Source: Faecalicatena faecalis (lineage in GTDB: Bacteria > Bacillota > Clostridia > Lachnospirales > Lachnospiraceae). Taken from it: DNA of 64,000 nt. Location of the stretch: NCBI RefSeq assembly GCF_012524165.2, contig NZ_JABACJ020000008.1, positions 1 through 64,000 of the forward strand, read 5' to 3'. Under the pieces are notes generated by a model. The model saw only the letters and a list, made by a program, of their open reading frames with translations, ran no database searches and was not told the DNA's origin. This document shows, in pieces, positions 1-11,700 of the stretch. Made by a program: the position numbers and the translations under genes. The number at the start of each line of letters is the position of its first letter. Positions within the stretch are counted from its first letter, which is position 1.

Positions 1-52
1 TCTATCACATGCTTGATGACCTGGGCTGAACTGCGACCAGCCTTTGCTAAAC

Positions 53-99
53 GGCGATACCCATGCGCTGAACGCGCTTCAGCGCATGGGCTAATCGCC
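53..99. repeat. Long perfect hairpin, REP-like
   Basis: CCCATGCGCTGAA at 60-72 is exactly complementary to TTCAGCGCATGGG at 78-90 around a 5-nt loop. The stem continues outward as GGCGAT (53-58) with ATCGCC (94-99) after a small bulge. No T-run follows, so it is not a simple terminator. GCTAAACGGCG just upstream resembles a segment inside the inverted-repeat element near 40.3 kb, so this may be part of a dispersed palindromic repeat. Confidence 0.7.
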
Positions 100-289
100 C
101 GGAATAATCAAGAAACTGTATTTACAGCCGTCCCAGGGATTCCTATTCCAAACATATGTAATTATTCGTCTGCAGCTTATCGGAAAGAAAATCCATAAAA
201 TAATGTCTGGTATTTCACGATTCTGTATCAAAATGTTTACAGGAGGATTTTTCCTGTGTTAAACTATAGACATCCAACCTTGTCAAATT
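100..289. other. Intergenic, no gene recognised
   Basis: I see no convincing coding region here. A short open frame at 13-198 runs through the palindrome and has no ribosome binding site. A small dyad (AGGA/TCCT) lies near 241-254. The upstream neighbour gene is outside the window. Confidence 0.5.
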
Positions 290-318
290 TTGTCGGATAA
301 CGAATTCGGTACTATGAT
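290..318 (+). promoter_or_regulatory. Putative sigma-A promoter of the LytTR two-component operon
   Basis: TTGTCG (290-295) and TATGAT (313-318) are separated by 17 bp. A direct repeat GTACTATGA at 309-317 and 323-331 (14-bp period) overlaps the -10 and the likely start point, where an autoregulator could bind. The period is shorter than the roughly 21 bp usual for LytTR sites. Confidence 0.45.
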
Positions 319-377
319 ATCTGTACTATGAATTCCTGATTACGAATTTGAGGGGAGAGAACTCAGGAGGCATAGTG

Positions 378-1118
378 ATGTTGGAGATTGCTATATGTGA
401 TAATGACGAGGCAGATTTGGAACTGCTTGATCAGTATGTGACGGGATATTTCAAAAAGAATCGGGATAGGAACGGGAATATTGAGACTTTTCTTTCTTCG
501 GAGAAGTTGAAAAGCAGACTGGAAGAGAAGCGTTTTGACATTTTTGTGCTGGACATTATGATGCCTCAAATCAATGGAATTGAATTGGGAAGGTTGATTC
601 GGGAATCAGATGATCAGGCAGAGATTATCTATACGACCTTTTCTAAGGAATTTGCCTTTGATGCCTATGGAATCCATGCCCTCCGTTATCTGGAAAAACC
701 TATCGTACCGGAGAAGCTAGAGGAAGCTATGAATGTCGGAATATTGTCTGTCGAGCGAAACAAGATTCAGAAGGTAAGTGTGAATGCAAAGAACGGGCTG
801 ATTGCAGTTAAGGTCTCCGATATTATTTATATTGAAAATATTTCCCGATGTGCAGTCTATGTGCTAAAGGATGGGACGGAGATTGTTGGTACCTATAATC
901 GTAAGACCTTTGAAGACAGTATCTATCCGTTGAACGAACATCCAGATTTTTTGCAGCCGCATAAATCATTTTTTGTAAATATGAAATATATACAGGCAAT
1001 ACAGGGCGGGACATTGTCACTGGATAATGGAAGGCAGGTATTCATCAGCAGGAACCGGTCTGCCGAAACCAAAAAACGCTACCTGAAATACCTGTCACAG
1101 AGGGGGGCGGGAGTTTGA
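378..1118 (+). CDS. LytTR-family response regulator (AgrA/VirR-like)
   Basis: A 246-residue cytoplasmic response regulator. The receiver domain covers about residues 1-120 with phospho-acceptor Asp59 in VLDIMMPQINGIEL. The C-terminal LytTR DNA-binding domain (about 140-240) includes HKSFFVNMKYI and the terminal KKRYLKYL. The ATG at 378 is chosen because AGGAGG lies 7 nt upstream at 365-370; an in-frame TTG at 348 has no site. Its stop overlaps the ATG of the GHKL kinase gene, a typical agr-like pairing. No agrB/agrD-like peptide genes are visible. The next gene encodes a giant surface protein, and regulators of this family often control surface proteins and bacteriocins, so it is the probable target (inference). 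Confidence 0.9.
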   Translation: MLEIAICDNDEADLELLDQYVTGYFKKNRDRNGNIETFLSSEKLKSRLEEKRFDIFVLDIMMPQINGIELGRLIRESDDQAEIIYTTFSKEFAFDAYGIHALRYLEKPIVPEKLEEAMNVGILSVERNKIQKVSVNAKNGLIAVKVSDIIYIENISRCAVYVLKDGTEIVGTYNRKTFEDSIYPLNEHPDFLQPHKSFFVNMKYIQAIQGGTLSLDNGRQVFISRNRSAETKKRYLKYLSQRGAGV

Positions 1119-2404
1119 TGTACCAATTGTCATTCATGCGGGCACAGGTTTCCATGGTTTTTATGCAGATATTTATCTGGTACTTTGTTCCCACTAATCT
1201 GCGGCTTTCACGCAGGATTATCATCATGGCGGAAATTTATGTGGGCTGTATATTTTTAGACTATATGCAGTATTTTGTTGTAAAACAGGATATTACACAG
1301 ATTCTGCAGGCGTTCTTTGGAGCGGTTATCGTGCAGGGGTCTCTCTATAGACTGTGCAAATATAAAGATTTTCGTGCATTGTTTTCCGGTCTGACAACGG
1401 CTGTGGTTCTAATTGTCGGGGATACGCTAGGAATGATCGCATTTTTGGCAACCAAAAGTATAATCGTGTCCCTGGCGAGTCAGATTCTGGTACATAGTTT
1501 GGTCATCTTGATTCTGGTTCATTTCTGCCGAGAGAACTGGTTATGGCTGTTGGAAGGAAAATGGAAGTTCTGGGGAGTTCTGTGCCTGATTCCCTTCCTG
1601 TTCTGGCTGGTTACCTATGCATTGACGATATGGCCTCAGAGTGTATGGAACGGGGATAATTACAGGAATCTGCTGGGAGTCATGATTTTGCTGATTCTGT
1701 TGGAGACTTCTTATTTCATTATACTGGCAGGGGTTGCGCACCAGTTTAAAATGGGAGAAATAGAGCAGGAAAATGCATATCTTGAGACTTATGCATCCCG
1801 ATTAAAGAATGAAGCAGAACGTTTAAGAGAGCACGAGGCCGAAACAGCGGTATTTCGTCATGATCTGCGGCATTATTTTAGACAGATTCAGTCCTACGCT
1901 GCCGAGGGAGACATAGAGGAAATAAATAAAGTCATGGGGCAGTTGGACCAGAAGGTGTTGGAAATCACACCCAAACGGTACTGCGATAACCTTGCAGTCA
2001 ATGGTGTCATTACACATTGTAATACCGTTGCCGAGCGGGAGGGGGTAAGTCTGACAATAGAGACAGAAGTTCCCAGGAAGATTTCAATCAATGAATTTGA
2101 ATTCGCTACGGTCGTTTCCAATCTTTTGGAAAATGCTGTACAAGCTGCCGCTAAGGTGCCCAATCCAGACAGACGCAGGGCAGCTATTTCCATGCATGGA
2201 GTCAAAGGGAAGCTGATGCTGGAAATCAGCAACAGTTATGTGGGAGACTTGGAGATTTCCCCGGATACAGGGGTGCCTGTTTCGAAAGAGGAAAAAGGAC
2301 ACGGTTATGGAGTGAAAAGCGTGCTGGCATTCGCAAGAAAGAATCACGCTATATTCGATTATGAGGTGGAAAAGGAGACTGTGTCAGTCAGATTATTAGT
2401 ATAA
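1118..2404 (+). CDS. GHKL-family sensor histidine kinase (AgrC-like)
   Basis: A 428-residue membrane kinase partnering the LytTR regulator. The N-terminal 205 residues contain about six hydrophobic segments, followed by a coiled-coil-like linker (about 210-240). The phospho-acceptor is His248 in FRHDLRHYF, the N-box is NLLENAVQAA (about 335-344) and the G-box GHGYGVKSV is near the C-terminus. It has the AgrC/ComD layout, with a polytopic sensor rather than an extracellular loop sensor, which usually means a peptide signal. The ATG at 1118 overlaps the stop of the preceding gene, with a G-rich ribosome binding site at 1101-1107. The ligand is unknown. Confidence 0.9.
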   Translation: MYQLSFMRAQVSMVFMQIFIWYFVPTNLRLSRRIIIMAEIYVGCIFLDYMQYFVVKQDITQILQAFFGAVIVQGSLYRLCKYKDFRALFSGLTTAVVLIVGDTLGMIAFLATKSIIVSLASQILVHSLVILILVHFCRENWLWLLEGKWKFWGVLCLIPFLFWLVTYALTIWPQSVWNGDNYRNLLGVMILLILLETSYFIILAGVAHQFKMGEIEQENAYLETYASRLKNEAERLREHEAETAVFRHDLRHYFRQIQSYAAEGDIEEINKVMGQLDQKVLEITPKRYCDNLAVNGVITHCNTVAEREGVSLTIETEVPRKISINEFEFATVVSNLLENAVQAAAKVPNPDRRRAAISMHGVKGKLMLEISNSYVGDLEISPDTGVPVSKEEKGHGYGVKSVLAFARKNHAIFDYEVEKETVSVRLLV

Positions 2405-2421
2405 AGATGTCTATAAAGGTA

Positions 2422-2487
2422 TCCCTATGCGGTATCCTGCAACGCATGGCCTGCGGGAGGGTCTGCAGTTTTGCTGCAAATAAAGAT
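2422..2487 (+). other. Structured element A, partner of the element at 14222
   Basis: This element directly follows the kinase stop codon. It contains AACGCATGGCCTG, then GGTCTGCAG and a small hairpin TGCAG/CTGCA, then AAATAAAGA, and ends in a terminator. The same order of motifs recurs just after the giant adhesin gene (AACGCATGTCCTG, GATCTACAG, AAATGAAAGA). About 15 of 21 bases match in the best block, with gaps elsewhere. I do not recognise it as a known riboswitch. Confidence 0.5.
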
Positions 2488-2520
2488 AGATAGAAAAGAA
2501 AAAATAGAATCAATAAATGG

Positions 2521-2551
2521 AACAGACTGCGGTAATGCGGTCTGTTTTTTT
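2521..2551 (+). terminator. Intrinsic terminator after the kinase / element A
   Basis: AACAGACTGC (2521-2530) pairs with GCGGTCTGTT (2537-2546) around GGTAAT with one G-U pair, followed by a run of T. It should separate the two-component operon from the adhesin gene. Confidence 0.85.
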
Positions 2552-2632
2552 GACGCCTGAAAGCGGGACATTTTAGATGCGAAAAAATGGTGATTTTTTG
2601 AGAAAAGGTGGAAATTAAGAAGTCTTACCACA

Positions 2633-2641
2633 TGATATAAT
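2633..2641 (+). promoter_or_regulatory. Extended -10 promoter of the giant adhesin gene
   Basis: TGATATAAT gives an extended -10 (TGN plus TATAAT at 2636-2641). No recognisable -35 lies 16-18 bp upstream, which suits an activator-dependent promoter. An AT-rich dyad AAAAAAT-GGTG-ATTTTTT is at 2582-2599. Control by the adjacent LytTR regulator is an inference. Confidence 0.45.
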
Positions 2642-2702
2642 TAATTTTAATCAAGGAAGAACCTATGATGTGATTCTCAGATTATAATAGAGGGAGGTAG
2701 TT

Positions 2703-5700
2703 ATGTTTAACAAATATTACAAAGGGATAAAAAAACGTGTGGTGCCCTTTATCCTGATATTGGCTATGCTGATGCAGACTGGTGTGGGAGAGGTGGTCCT
2801 GGCCAGTGATACAAAGGGGAATACGGCTGTGGACCAGACCGATAAGGTGTCTGTTCCGGTTAAGACGAATGATCTGCCAGATAAACAGACAGAGGACACA
2901 GCATCCAAAGGTGCACAGGAGTCTTTGACAGGAGCCGGCAAAGAGGAGGAACAGCAAGAAGTACAAGATAAAGGTGCTGCAAATCCATCTCAAGAGCCAT
3001 CGGTGCAGCCGGCCCCGGAGAATACAGGGCAGGAATCTGAACAGGCTGAAGACCCAAAACAGACCGGTGAAGAAAATGGACAGCCTGATTTAGAAAAGAG
3101 AGCGCCCATTGACTGGACGCAGAGGCTGGAGAGTCTTTCGTTAGCTCTCGATAAGATTGTTTATCAGGAAGAAGGACAGCAAGCAGTTACGGTGAAGAAT
3201 ATGGACAACAGGCTGGATCTGTCTAAAGTGAAATCGGATACAGTAAAGGCACAGCAGTTATTCATACGGTTTGCTTTTGACCAGGCTAAGATGGATGACC
3301 AACTAAAAGAGGGAGATACATTTTCCTTTTATGTTCCACGTGAGTATATGGCGCTGACGGATACAGGAGGCCCGGCGGCAGTGTCTGTATGCACCCGGGA
3401 AGCATACGAAGCAGAGCCGTCAGAATACAGAGATACCGAGAGTTTTGGAACTTATGAGATCCGGGATAATGTGGTGACATTTACGGTGACAGAGCTTCCA
3501 GCTTCCGGGAATCTGTTTGGTGTGATCGCCCTCGATTTCCAGTGGAAACAAGAGAATATTACGGAAGAAGGGACCGTCTGCGCTCTGACGCTCCAGGAAG
3601 GAATCAAGACGGAGGTACTGCTTCCAAAGATGTCTGTGGAGGTCAAGGAAGAATCCAATCAGTCGGATGGAACGAAAGCAGATTCAAAAGAAGAGGAAAA
3701 GCATCAGAATGCACAGGAGAGCAACGATAAAGAACAGGATAGTCAGAAGGAGGATGTAAAATCCCAGGACGTTCAAAAGGACCATACGCAGAGCAGTCAG
3801 AAGGAGGACACCATCCTCAATTTGGAGGGAAAGCATGATGAGAAGGAGAATGTCATAGAGGACGGTAATATATTCAAACGTCTTTACAGAAGTGTTGTCA
3901 GCTTTTTCACTGGTGAAGGAAAGGAAGCAGAGCAGAATTATGCAGGCGGACATTCCTTTAGTCACACGTTCAATGCAGAAGACCTTCCAGAGGGATTTTC
4001 CCGGGTTCAGGTGACTGCTTCGAATAAGAATGGGGGCTACAAAAAGGGAGATGATCTCAGAGTCCATTTCAAGTTCAATATCACACTGGATGAGGATCAT
4101 CTTTATAAGACTTTAGAAAATGAGATTATGAAGCGGCCGGATTATCCGGTACAGGGAAGCCTGTCTGATAAGGAATATGAAGACAAGGTAACTGCGTATC
4201 TGAATCAGCTTGAGGAAAGCGGTGAGTTGGCAGCGTTGGAGTATCGCTTTGATCTTGGACAAGATTTCAGAAATTATTCGAGTGCTGAGGATATAGAACT
4301 GACGGATGATGCAGGTGATCCATGCGGAAAGGTCATAGTGAAGGATGGAACCGTAACCTTCCACTTTTATGGCTCTTGCTATTATTATGAAGGCATTGTG
4401 GCCTTATATAGTATGGAAGCAATGTTAAATGCAGATGCAGTTAGTGACGACCCGATCGATGTGGCGTTCGGGGATCATGGGGAATTGATTCACCAGTCAG
4501 CAGGAGGCATTGACGATGGAACAGGCGGAACGGAGGATTCTAACTATTATATAGAAAAGGAAGCGCCTGCGCGTGTCTCTAATTCAGAAATTACTTATAC
4601 AGTCAAGTCAGGAGTCCTGAAAGATGGGAAGATGCTGAACGGCCTTTTGGTGACAGATACATTGCCGGAAGGGCTGGAATTGAAATCGGTCACTTACCAA
4701 GACAGGGAGCTGGCATTAAAAAATGTCTATGATGATGCCACACGTACATTCCAATATCAGTTTCCAGCGTTGAATGATAAGAAGACCAATCAGGTCACAG
4801 AGGCAGAATTCACGCTTCAGACAAAATTAACAGATGTCAGATATCAGGACGTAATTCTTGCAGGTGAGATGAATGAAGCGTTCAAGAATCAGGCAGAGTT
4901 AAGAAAAAAGGACGATCCGAATCCTCTGAACATATCGGATGAAGTCACGACCAATATGAAGTTTACGTTTCTGAGCAAACAGGGACAGCAGGAGCAGTTG
5001 AATGGAGCCCGGTATTCATGGACCATTACGGCCAATACACAGCTTCCTTATCTGGAATATGGATATCTGGTGGATACACTCTGCTGGACAGATCATCAGT
5101 ATGATTTTAACAGCGGAATCACGGTCCATACATCAAATGGGGATATCGTATATAAGAGCGGAGATATTAAGCCAGTAACCGGCGGACCAAAATGGGAGGA
5201 TCTGTCGGCAGAAGGATTGAAGTCCTTCCTTGATACGGCGGGAATTACAGGACCATGTTACTATCTTTATGATACAGCCGATGCCAATCCATTTTATGTG
5301 AGTGAGGAGGCAACACCGGATGAACCAGAGATGAAACAGATGGCTCTTTTGGTGCTTCCTTTCGGTTCGGGAGATGGATGGACTGGTTCGGACACACAGA
5401 TACCTCTGCGGGTAAAATATTTTACAGATTTAAATCTGCATGGACTGAGCGTGGATGACTATCTGGTGAAAGTACAGACGGATAAAACGCTCAATCCGGA
5501 AATCACGAACCGGGCAACGCTGCTTTGGTATAACAGAGACGGAAAAGGTCCTGGACCAGCTCTTCCAGAGAATATTACATGGGATAAGACCGGGACCTCC
5601 CATGTAAAAGCAATGAGCAAAAAGGGGGTGTCTTATAAGGAAAGCACCCAGGAACTGACCTGGCGAATGGATGTCAACCATTATGGCGCAAGTCTGCAGA

Positions 5701-8700
5701 ATGTCGTGATTGAGGATGTGCTTTCGGATACCTATGACCTGGATGTGGATCAGGGCCTGACGATCAATATGAGAAGGTATAACCAGGAAAATTCTGTTGA
5801 GGAAGCAGATTCTCCGACGGTATTAAAAAGGGTACAAGACTTGGATCAGATGGTTCCGGGGACTTACATGGTCTACCAGAATGCAGAAAAGAAAAAGGTC
5901 ATTCAGATTGCTTTGGGAGATCTGGTTACCTGGGAGAACGGTACGGCTGAACATATTTACTGCGTCCTGGATTTTAAACTAAAATTAAAAGATCCTAAAT
6001 ATCTTGCTGTACACAGTGCCGATCAGATCATATCAAATATGGCAAAAATCACAGCAACATTAAATGGAAAGCCATTTGAAGATACGGCAGAGGGATCTAT
6101 TCAGGTCCCGAACCGACTGATCGATAAAACGGCAGTGGGAAGCTATAACTATCAGACCCATATGCTGACCTGGCAGATCGAGGTGAATCCGAATAAACTG
6201 CCGATTGAAGCTGCCAAGATTACAGATACGCTGCCAAAGGATATCTCCTGGAAGCAGTTGACGGACATCAAAAAGGATGGAAAGTCCTTAGCCCAGGACC
6301 AGTACAAGAGCGTAATTAAGGATCCGGTGATCCAAAAGCAGACTGCTGATTCAGGGGATAAGATAACGATCGAGTTCCAGAATCTGATAGAGGAAACTTA
6401 TACATTCACATTTGAGAGCGAAGTGACGGATGAATGGATCAAAGTCAATCAAGTGGATGCAAATGGAATCGCCAAGGACGGTATCGTTCTCAATCATGTT
6501 CAATTGGATGGGAAGATTTATGGACAATCTATCTCTAAAGCAGAGGATACCGCAGAGCATGTGGTAGGGCATGTGAAGGTCGGGAAATCCGGCGTTTATA
6601 ACAAGGATGAAGGAATTATCACATGGACGGTCCTCATGAATGTTGACAAGGCAGATATCAGTGGAATGCATTTGGTGGAGGATCTGACTCATAATGCGGA
6701 TATTCATGAGCTGGATATGAACTCGATCAAGGTGGAGAAGGTTTCTATTGATCAAGAAGGGAATGTGGATGTAAATGTTCCGGCAGTAGAGGTCACAGCT
6801 CCAGATCTGCGTTCTATTGATTCCAATTCCAAGCCTGGTGATCAGCCGGATGTAAGAGGTTTTGCATTTTATGTACCAACAGGAAGTGAAGACCACAATA
6901 CATACCGTATTACCTTTCAGACAGAATTGCTGGTAGATGCGCCGAAAGGGAATCTGATTGAGAACAAGGTGTATCTGAACCGTGCACAAAACGGAGATTA
7001 TGATGAAAGCGGCACCAGTGACGGTGGTTATAATGGGGATTTTGAGGCCCAAAATATGGTGACTAAGAGCACACGCCCAAAGGTCACGATGACAAAAGCG
7101 AGCGGCAATAGTGTGGATCTCTCAGTGGATCAGGATGCAAAACTTTTGCTTGAGGACGCAGACTTCCAACTGACAGCATATACATTCGAAGCAGATAGTG
7201 TCAAGAATACCATTCAATTAAAGGATGAGGTAGGAAAATATAATAAGGATCGGACGACAGATCATTCTGGCGATGCATTATTCCTGAATATCAAAGCAAA
7301 ATCAAGTACAGGAGAGGTATTAGTCTATAAGTTAGTTGAGACAAAGGCCCCTGCAGGATATAAGACGACTGAACCGACGTATATCATCTTTACAGAGAAT
7401 CCAGATAACTATGCCGGTTATACGAGTATCGTAGAGGCGGGCAGTCGGGTATCACTGAATTCAGAGAACTACTTCGTACGCAAAGCTGTTTCCGATGTAC
7501 CCAAAGAGACAACGGCATCCCTGACCTTGACGGATGAACCGCTTGACAGTACCTTTACCTTTGGGAAGAAGGTCGCTGTAGATGTGAACTATGACAAAGG
7601 TAATATTTCATATACGTATGGTACCCCTGCCGAGAAGAGTGTTGTGTTTAAAATTACACCTGGTGGAAACTTAAAGGATAAGATCAAGACGCAGTATGTA
7701 TCGAATGATGTAAATGGGAACTTTACGATAAAGAACCTGGATCCGGGAACCTATACATTGACTGAGGTCGCGTCCCCGGCTTATATGACCATTGGTGCAG
7801 AGTATACCTTGACAGTCGAGGCGGATGGCGCAAATTCCTGCAAGTATACGATCAGCGGAAGTGCGAACCATAATACTCAACTGACAAAAGAAGTAGTATC
7901 AGGAAGCGTGGGAGGGCAGGAAATCCAAATGATACAGGATGGCTATCTGCTGGGAGATTTCTCCTTTACCAAACAGGTAAAATACGAAGATTCTCCAGCG
8001 AATGGAGAGAATCCACAGGGGAATACAGAAAAGTTAGATCAGATCGCATTCCAACTGAAAAGCACGGAAATTGCGGGAAAACCAAATTCTACATTTGTTC
8101 AGGTACAGACATCTGGCACAGACGGGAAAGTTCATTTTACCGATGTTCCGGTGGGAGTCTATCTTCTGTCAGAGGGGATGAAAACGGACACCGGGTTTGT
8201 GGAAAAGGTGGATGGATATGTCCAAAAGGATCACGTTAAGGTGATTGTGAATGAAGCAGTGGATAAAGACAAGGTGCTGGGAACAGACAGTAAAGATCAA
8301 CCATATTATGCAAAGAAGATTCTGGTAACGTATGAGAAGAAGGATACGTCAGCCGATGCACTGGACTTCATTCAGAATGGCGTATATTCGAACACAGCGA
8401 TTAAAGGAACGATTGCATTTACAAAAGTGGCAGATGCAGGTAGTACAGGACTTACAGCATTCCATGACAATAAAATAGTTCTGGATGGTGCAAAATTCGG
8501 ACTATTCCGTAAGATTGGTACAGACATTGCAAATAGCCCTACATACTTAGCCACATCCAATGCAGATGGCAAGGTCGTATTTAATGATGTAGAATATAGC
8601 AATTATGTACTGAAGGAGATAGAGACACCGACAGGTTACAAAAAGGCAGAATCCATTGAAATCAAGAGAGAAAACTTTTCACTCAGCACGAATTCGAGCG

Positions 8701-11700
8701 GAACACCTGTTTTCTCCTATGAAGTGACAGGCCTGAATGCGGTTCCTGGATATGTGAAGAATAGTCTGAACGCATACGCTGTCAAATTCATGAAACAGGA
8801 TCAGGATGGGAACCCACTGGCAGATAAGGAGTTTTATGTTTACCGCCGCAATAGCAAAGCGATTGGGACTGACGGAGCAGGATTAGAGGTAGACGCAAAG
8901 AGCGCGGACAGCTATTATCAATATCAGCCCTTCACTCAGAATTCTGCGGCAGGTCAAATCACGACTCCGATGACGGGCCTGGATGGAAGTCTTGAATTAA
9001 AGAATCTGCCATATGGTGATTATCTGCTTGTGGAAAATACGGCAGGAGGCAATCTTTTGGATAGCTACGGTAAACCTGCGATCCATATATCCATAGGGGC
9101 AGGCGTCGGTTCAGATCTGACAGAGGTCCGTATGACACAGAGTTTTGATGGAGAATTGCAGACAGATCACTATGTCGGCTTTACACCAAAAATGACTGGG
9201 AAATGGACCAAATTGGTACTGCAGGGTGGAGGCTATACCGTAGTCAATCAGATACAGCACTTCTATGTGCAGGTTCAAAAAACAGCAGGAAATGAAAATG
9301 CCGATGGGACATTACAGGCAAAAGCAGATCAAAAAGCATCGGGTGCCAGGTTTGCGGTCTATGAAGGTGACAAGGCATCAGGTGCACCATATCTGACCCT
9401 GGATACGAACAGTCAGGGACAGTTTGCACCAGATGCAGACGGTGCGTACAAGGATGCAAAAAACCCAGATGTATCCAAACATCTCTGGGTGGGAAAGACC
9501 TATTCCATAAAAGAAATATCTGCACCAGACGGATTGGATATGGTAACAGATACAAACGCCTTCGCGGTCATTGACGGAACAAACGCCGGGCAGGGAGACA
9601 GCTTCTATGTTTGGAGGGACAGGATCTTGTCAGGGGATGGATGTGGAGACCAGCTCAAGGTGGATCATGTGAAAGAAGGCAAAGAGGCTTTAAAGGACCA
9701 TCTTTTTGTGAATAGCCTGATTCGTGGAAAAGTGATACTGACGAAGGTAGATGCGACAAAACAGAATCTCAAAGTGACAGGCGCAGAATTCCAGCTCAAA
9801 GAAACAGAAGGGCAGAATCAGGGCAAGGTGGTCGGAATGTTGAAGGATTCTGGTGATGGCGAATATGTCCTGGCACCTATACCGGACACCGTATCTGAAA
9901 GTGTCCAAGTAAAAGAGATGAAAAATGGTGTGAAGGCCGATTATCTCTATAATGCGGGCTCAAAAGAGGTGCCGGATTACCGGATACTGGCAGGAAAGTA
10001 TACAATTGAGGAGACAAAAGCACCTGATGGTTATGAAAAGGCTGAGCAGATCTGTCAGAATAACACGATAGAAGTAAGCGCTTCTGGAGACCGTGAGATT
10101 AGAATGACATTAGAAGAGACTCCAGTCAGCTTGAAGATTATAAAGAAATCTACGGATACAGACGTAGAATTAAGCGGTGCAGAATTTGACATAATAGGAA
10201 AATTTAAAGATTATCAGGATAAAACAGATACAGTCAAAACACTGGAACAGGCGAATAACGAAAGAGGTTTCCTGGTCGGTGAGACTTATACACTGCATGA
10301 AAAAACGGCATCAGACGGGTTCCTTCTGGGACTGGATGTCAAGGTGAAGTTCAATGAAAAGGGAGAGGTAAAAATCACAGCCCCGATAGAAAATTGTCCG
10401 GCACAGTTAGATCCTGCAGATTTGCAGAAGCAGACTCTGATTTATCGGGACGATCCCATCGATATTAAACTTCGGAAAGTGAATGAATCCGGGAAGATAC
10501 TGGCAGGAGCAGTCTTCCAATTAGAAGGAAGGTTTGTACAGGACGGAGTGCTTGAGGATGCTTTGCGTGTATTGACAGTGACCAGCAAGGAGGAAGATCT
10601 TTCTCTCACCAGTGCATTGAATGAGACATTCCATACGAAAGGCATGAACCTTGCGCAGGGACAGTCCTATAGTCTGACCGAGATCACAGCACCCGAAGGG
10701 TATGTCCGTGAGAAGACAGTAGTCAAATTTACACTGAATCAGGACGGAACAATCGCAGAACTGGATCAGGATGCATGGAAGAACACGGGATATAGTGTTG
10801 GTAAGGATGCATCGAAGGAATCAGTCGTCGTTCAATTAAAAAACGAACCAATCGTATTTTCATTGAAAAAGACAACAGAGTCCGGGGCCCCTCAGGAAGG
10901 TGTTGGATTCGTCGTGACACCGAAGGCAGGAAGCTCATTCATGGACGGCAGTAAAAAGGAGATAAAGCTGACAACTGGAGAAAATGGAACAGCAGAGCTT
11001 TCTTATCAGTTAAAACACGAAAATACCTATACTGTCCATGAGGAAAGGGCGCTGGCAGGCTACAGCTATGCAGCGGACTTTGAGATTTTTGTGGACAAGG
11101 ATGGTGTTGTAAAGGCCGGGGAGACAACAGTGACAGCTGACCAGCCATATCTGGTTGTGGATCAGTCACTAAAGATTCGTATCTGCAAGAAGGATGATGC
11201 AGGAACAGCAATTCAGGGAATCCTGTTTACGCTGACAAAAGAATCAGATAGCGGGAAAAAATCGTGGAGCTTAAGTTCAAATGCAGAGGGATTCTTAGAA
11301 GTGGCGGACAGCAAGGGCAGCAGGATAGAGGAACTTAACTCCATACTGGAAGCAGGGCAGCGTTATCTGTTGACAGAGAATGTAAAAGTTGGATCGCCAT
11401 ATGTGGCATTGGAGGCACCTGTTAAATTTCAGATCAGCAGGGATGGCAGAATCGTTGAGGAGAGCCTGATAGCAGAAAATACGGTGCTCAAGGACCAAAT
11501 TACCTTAGACCAGAACGGTCTGACCTTGGAGATTCAGAATCGCAGGACCGATTTGGGAATACGAAAGGTGGATGAGAAGGGACAGCCGCTTGATGGTGCT
11601 AAGCTTGGAATTTACAGTGACGATCAGGGGAAAATCGGCAGCCTTGTCTCCTTGAACAAAACAAAGCTGAACTGGACCAGCAAAGCAGATGAGGTATATA

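Noticed and set aside
13..198. 61-codon frame at the window start
   Set aside because: It crosses the perfect palindrome and lacks a ribosome binding site.
2422..2551. Elements A and B as cyclic-di-GMP riboswitches
   Set aside because: The conserved GEMM-type core segments are not present; only position and a terminator agree.
2582..2599. AAAAAAT/ATTTTTT dyad before the adhesin as a terminator
   Set aside because: The stem is only A-T pairs and lies just after a proper terminator; it is unlikely to work as one.
6351..7052. A 233-codon open frame on the minus strand inside the giant adhesin gene
   Set aside because: It is antisense to a clearly coding frame with domain structure, has no ribosome binding site and no recognisable family; several shorter ones in the same gene behave alike.
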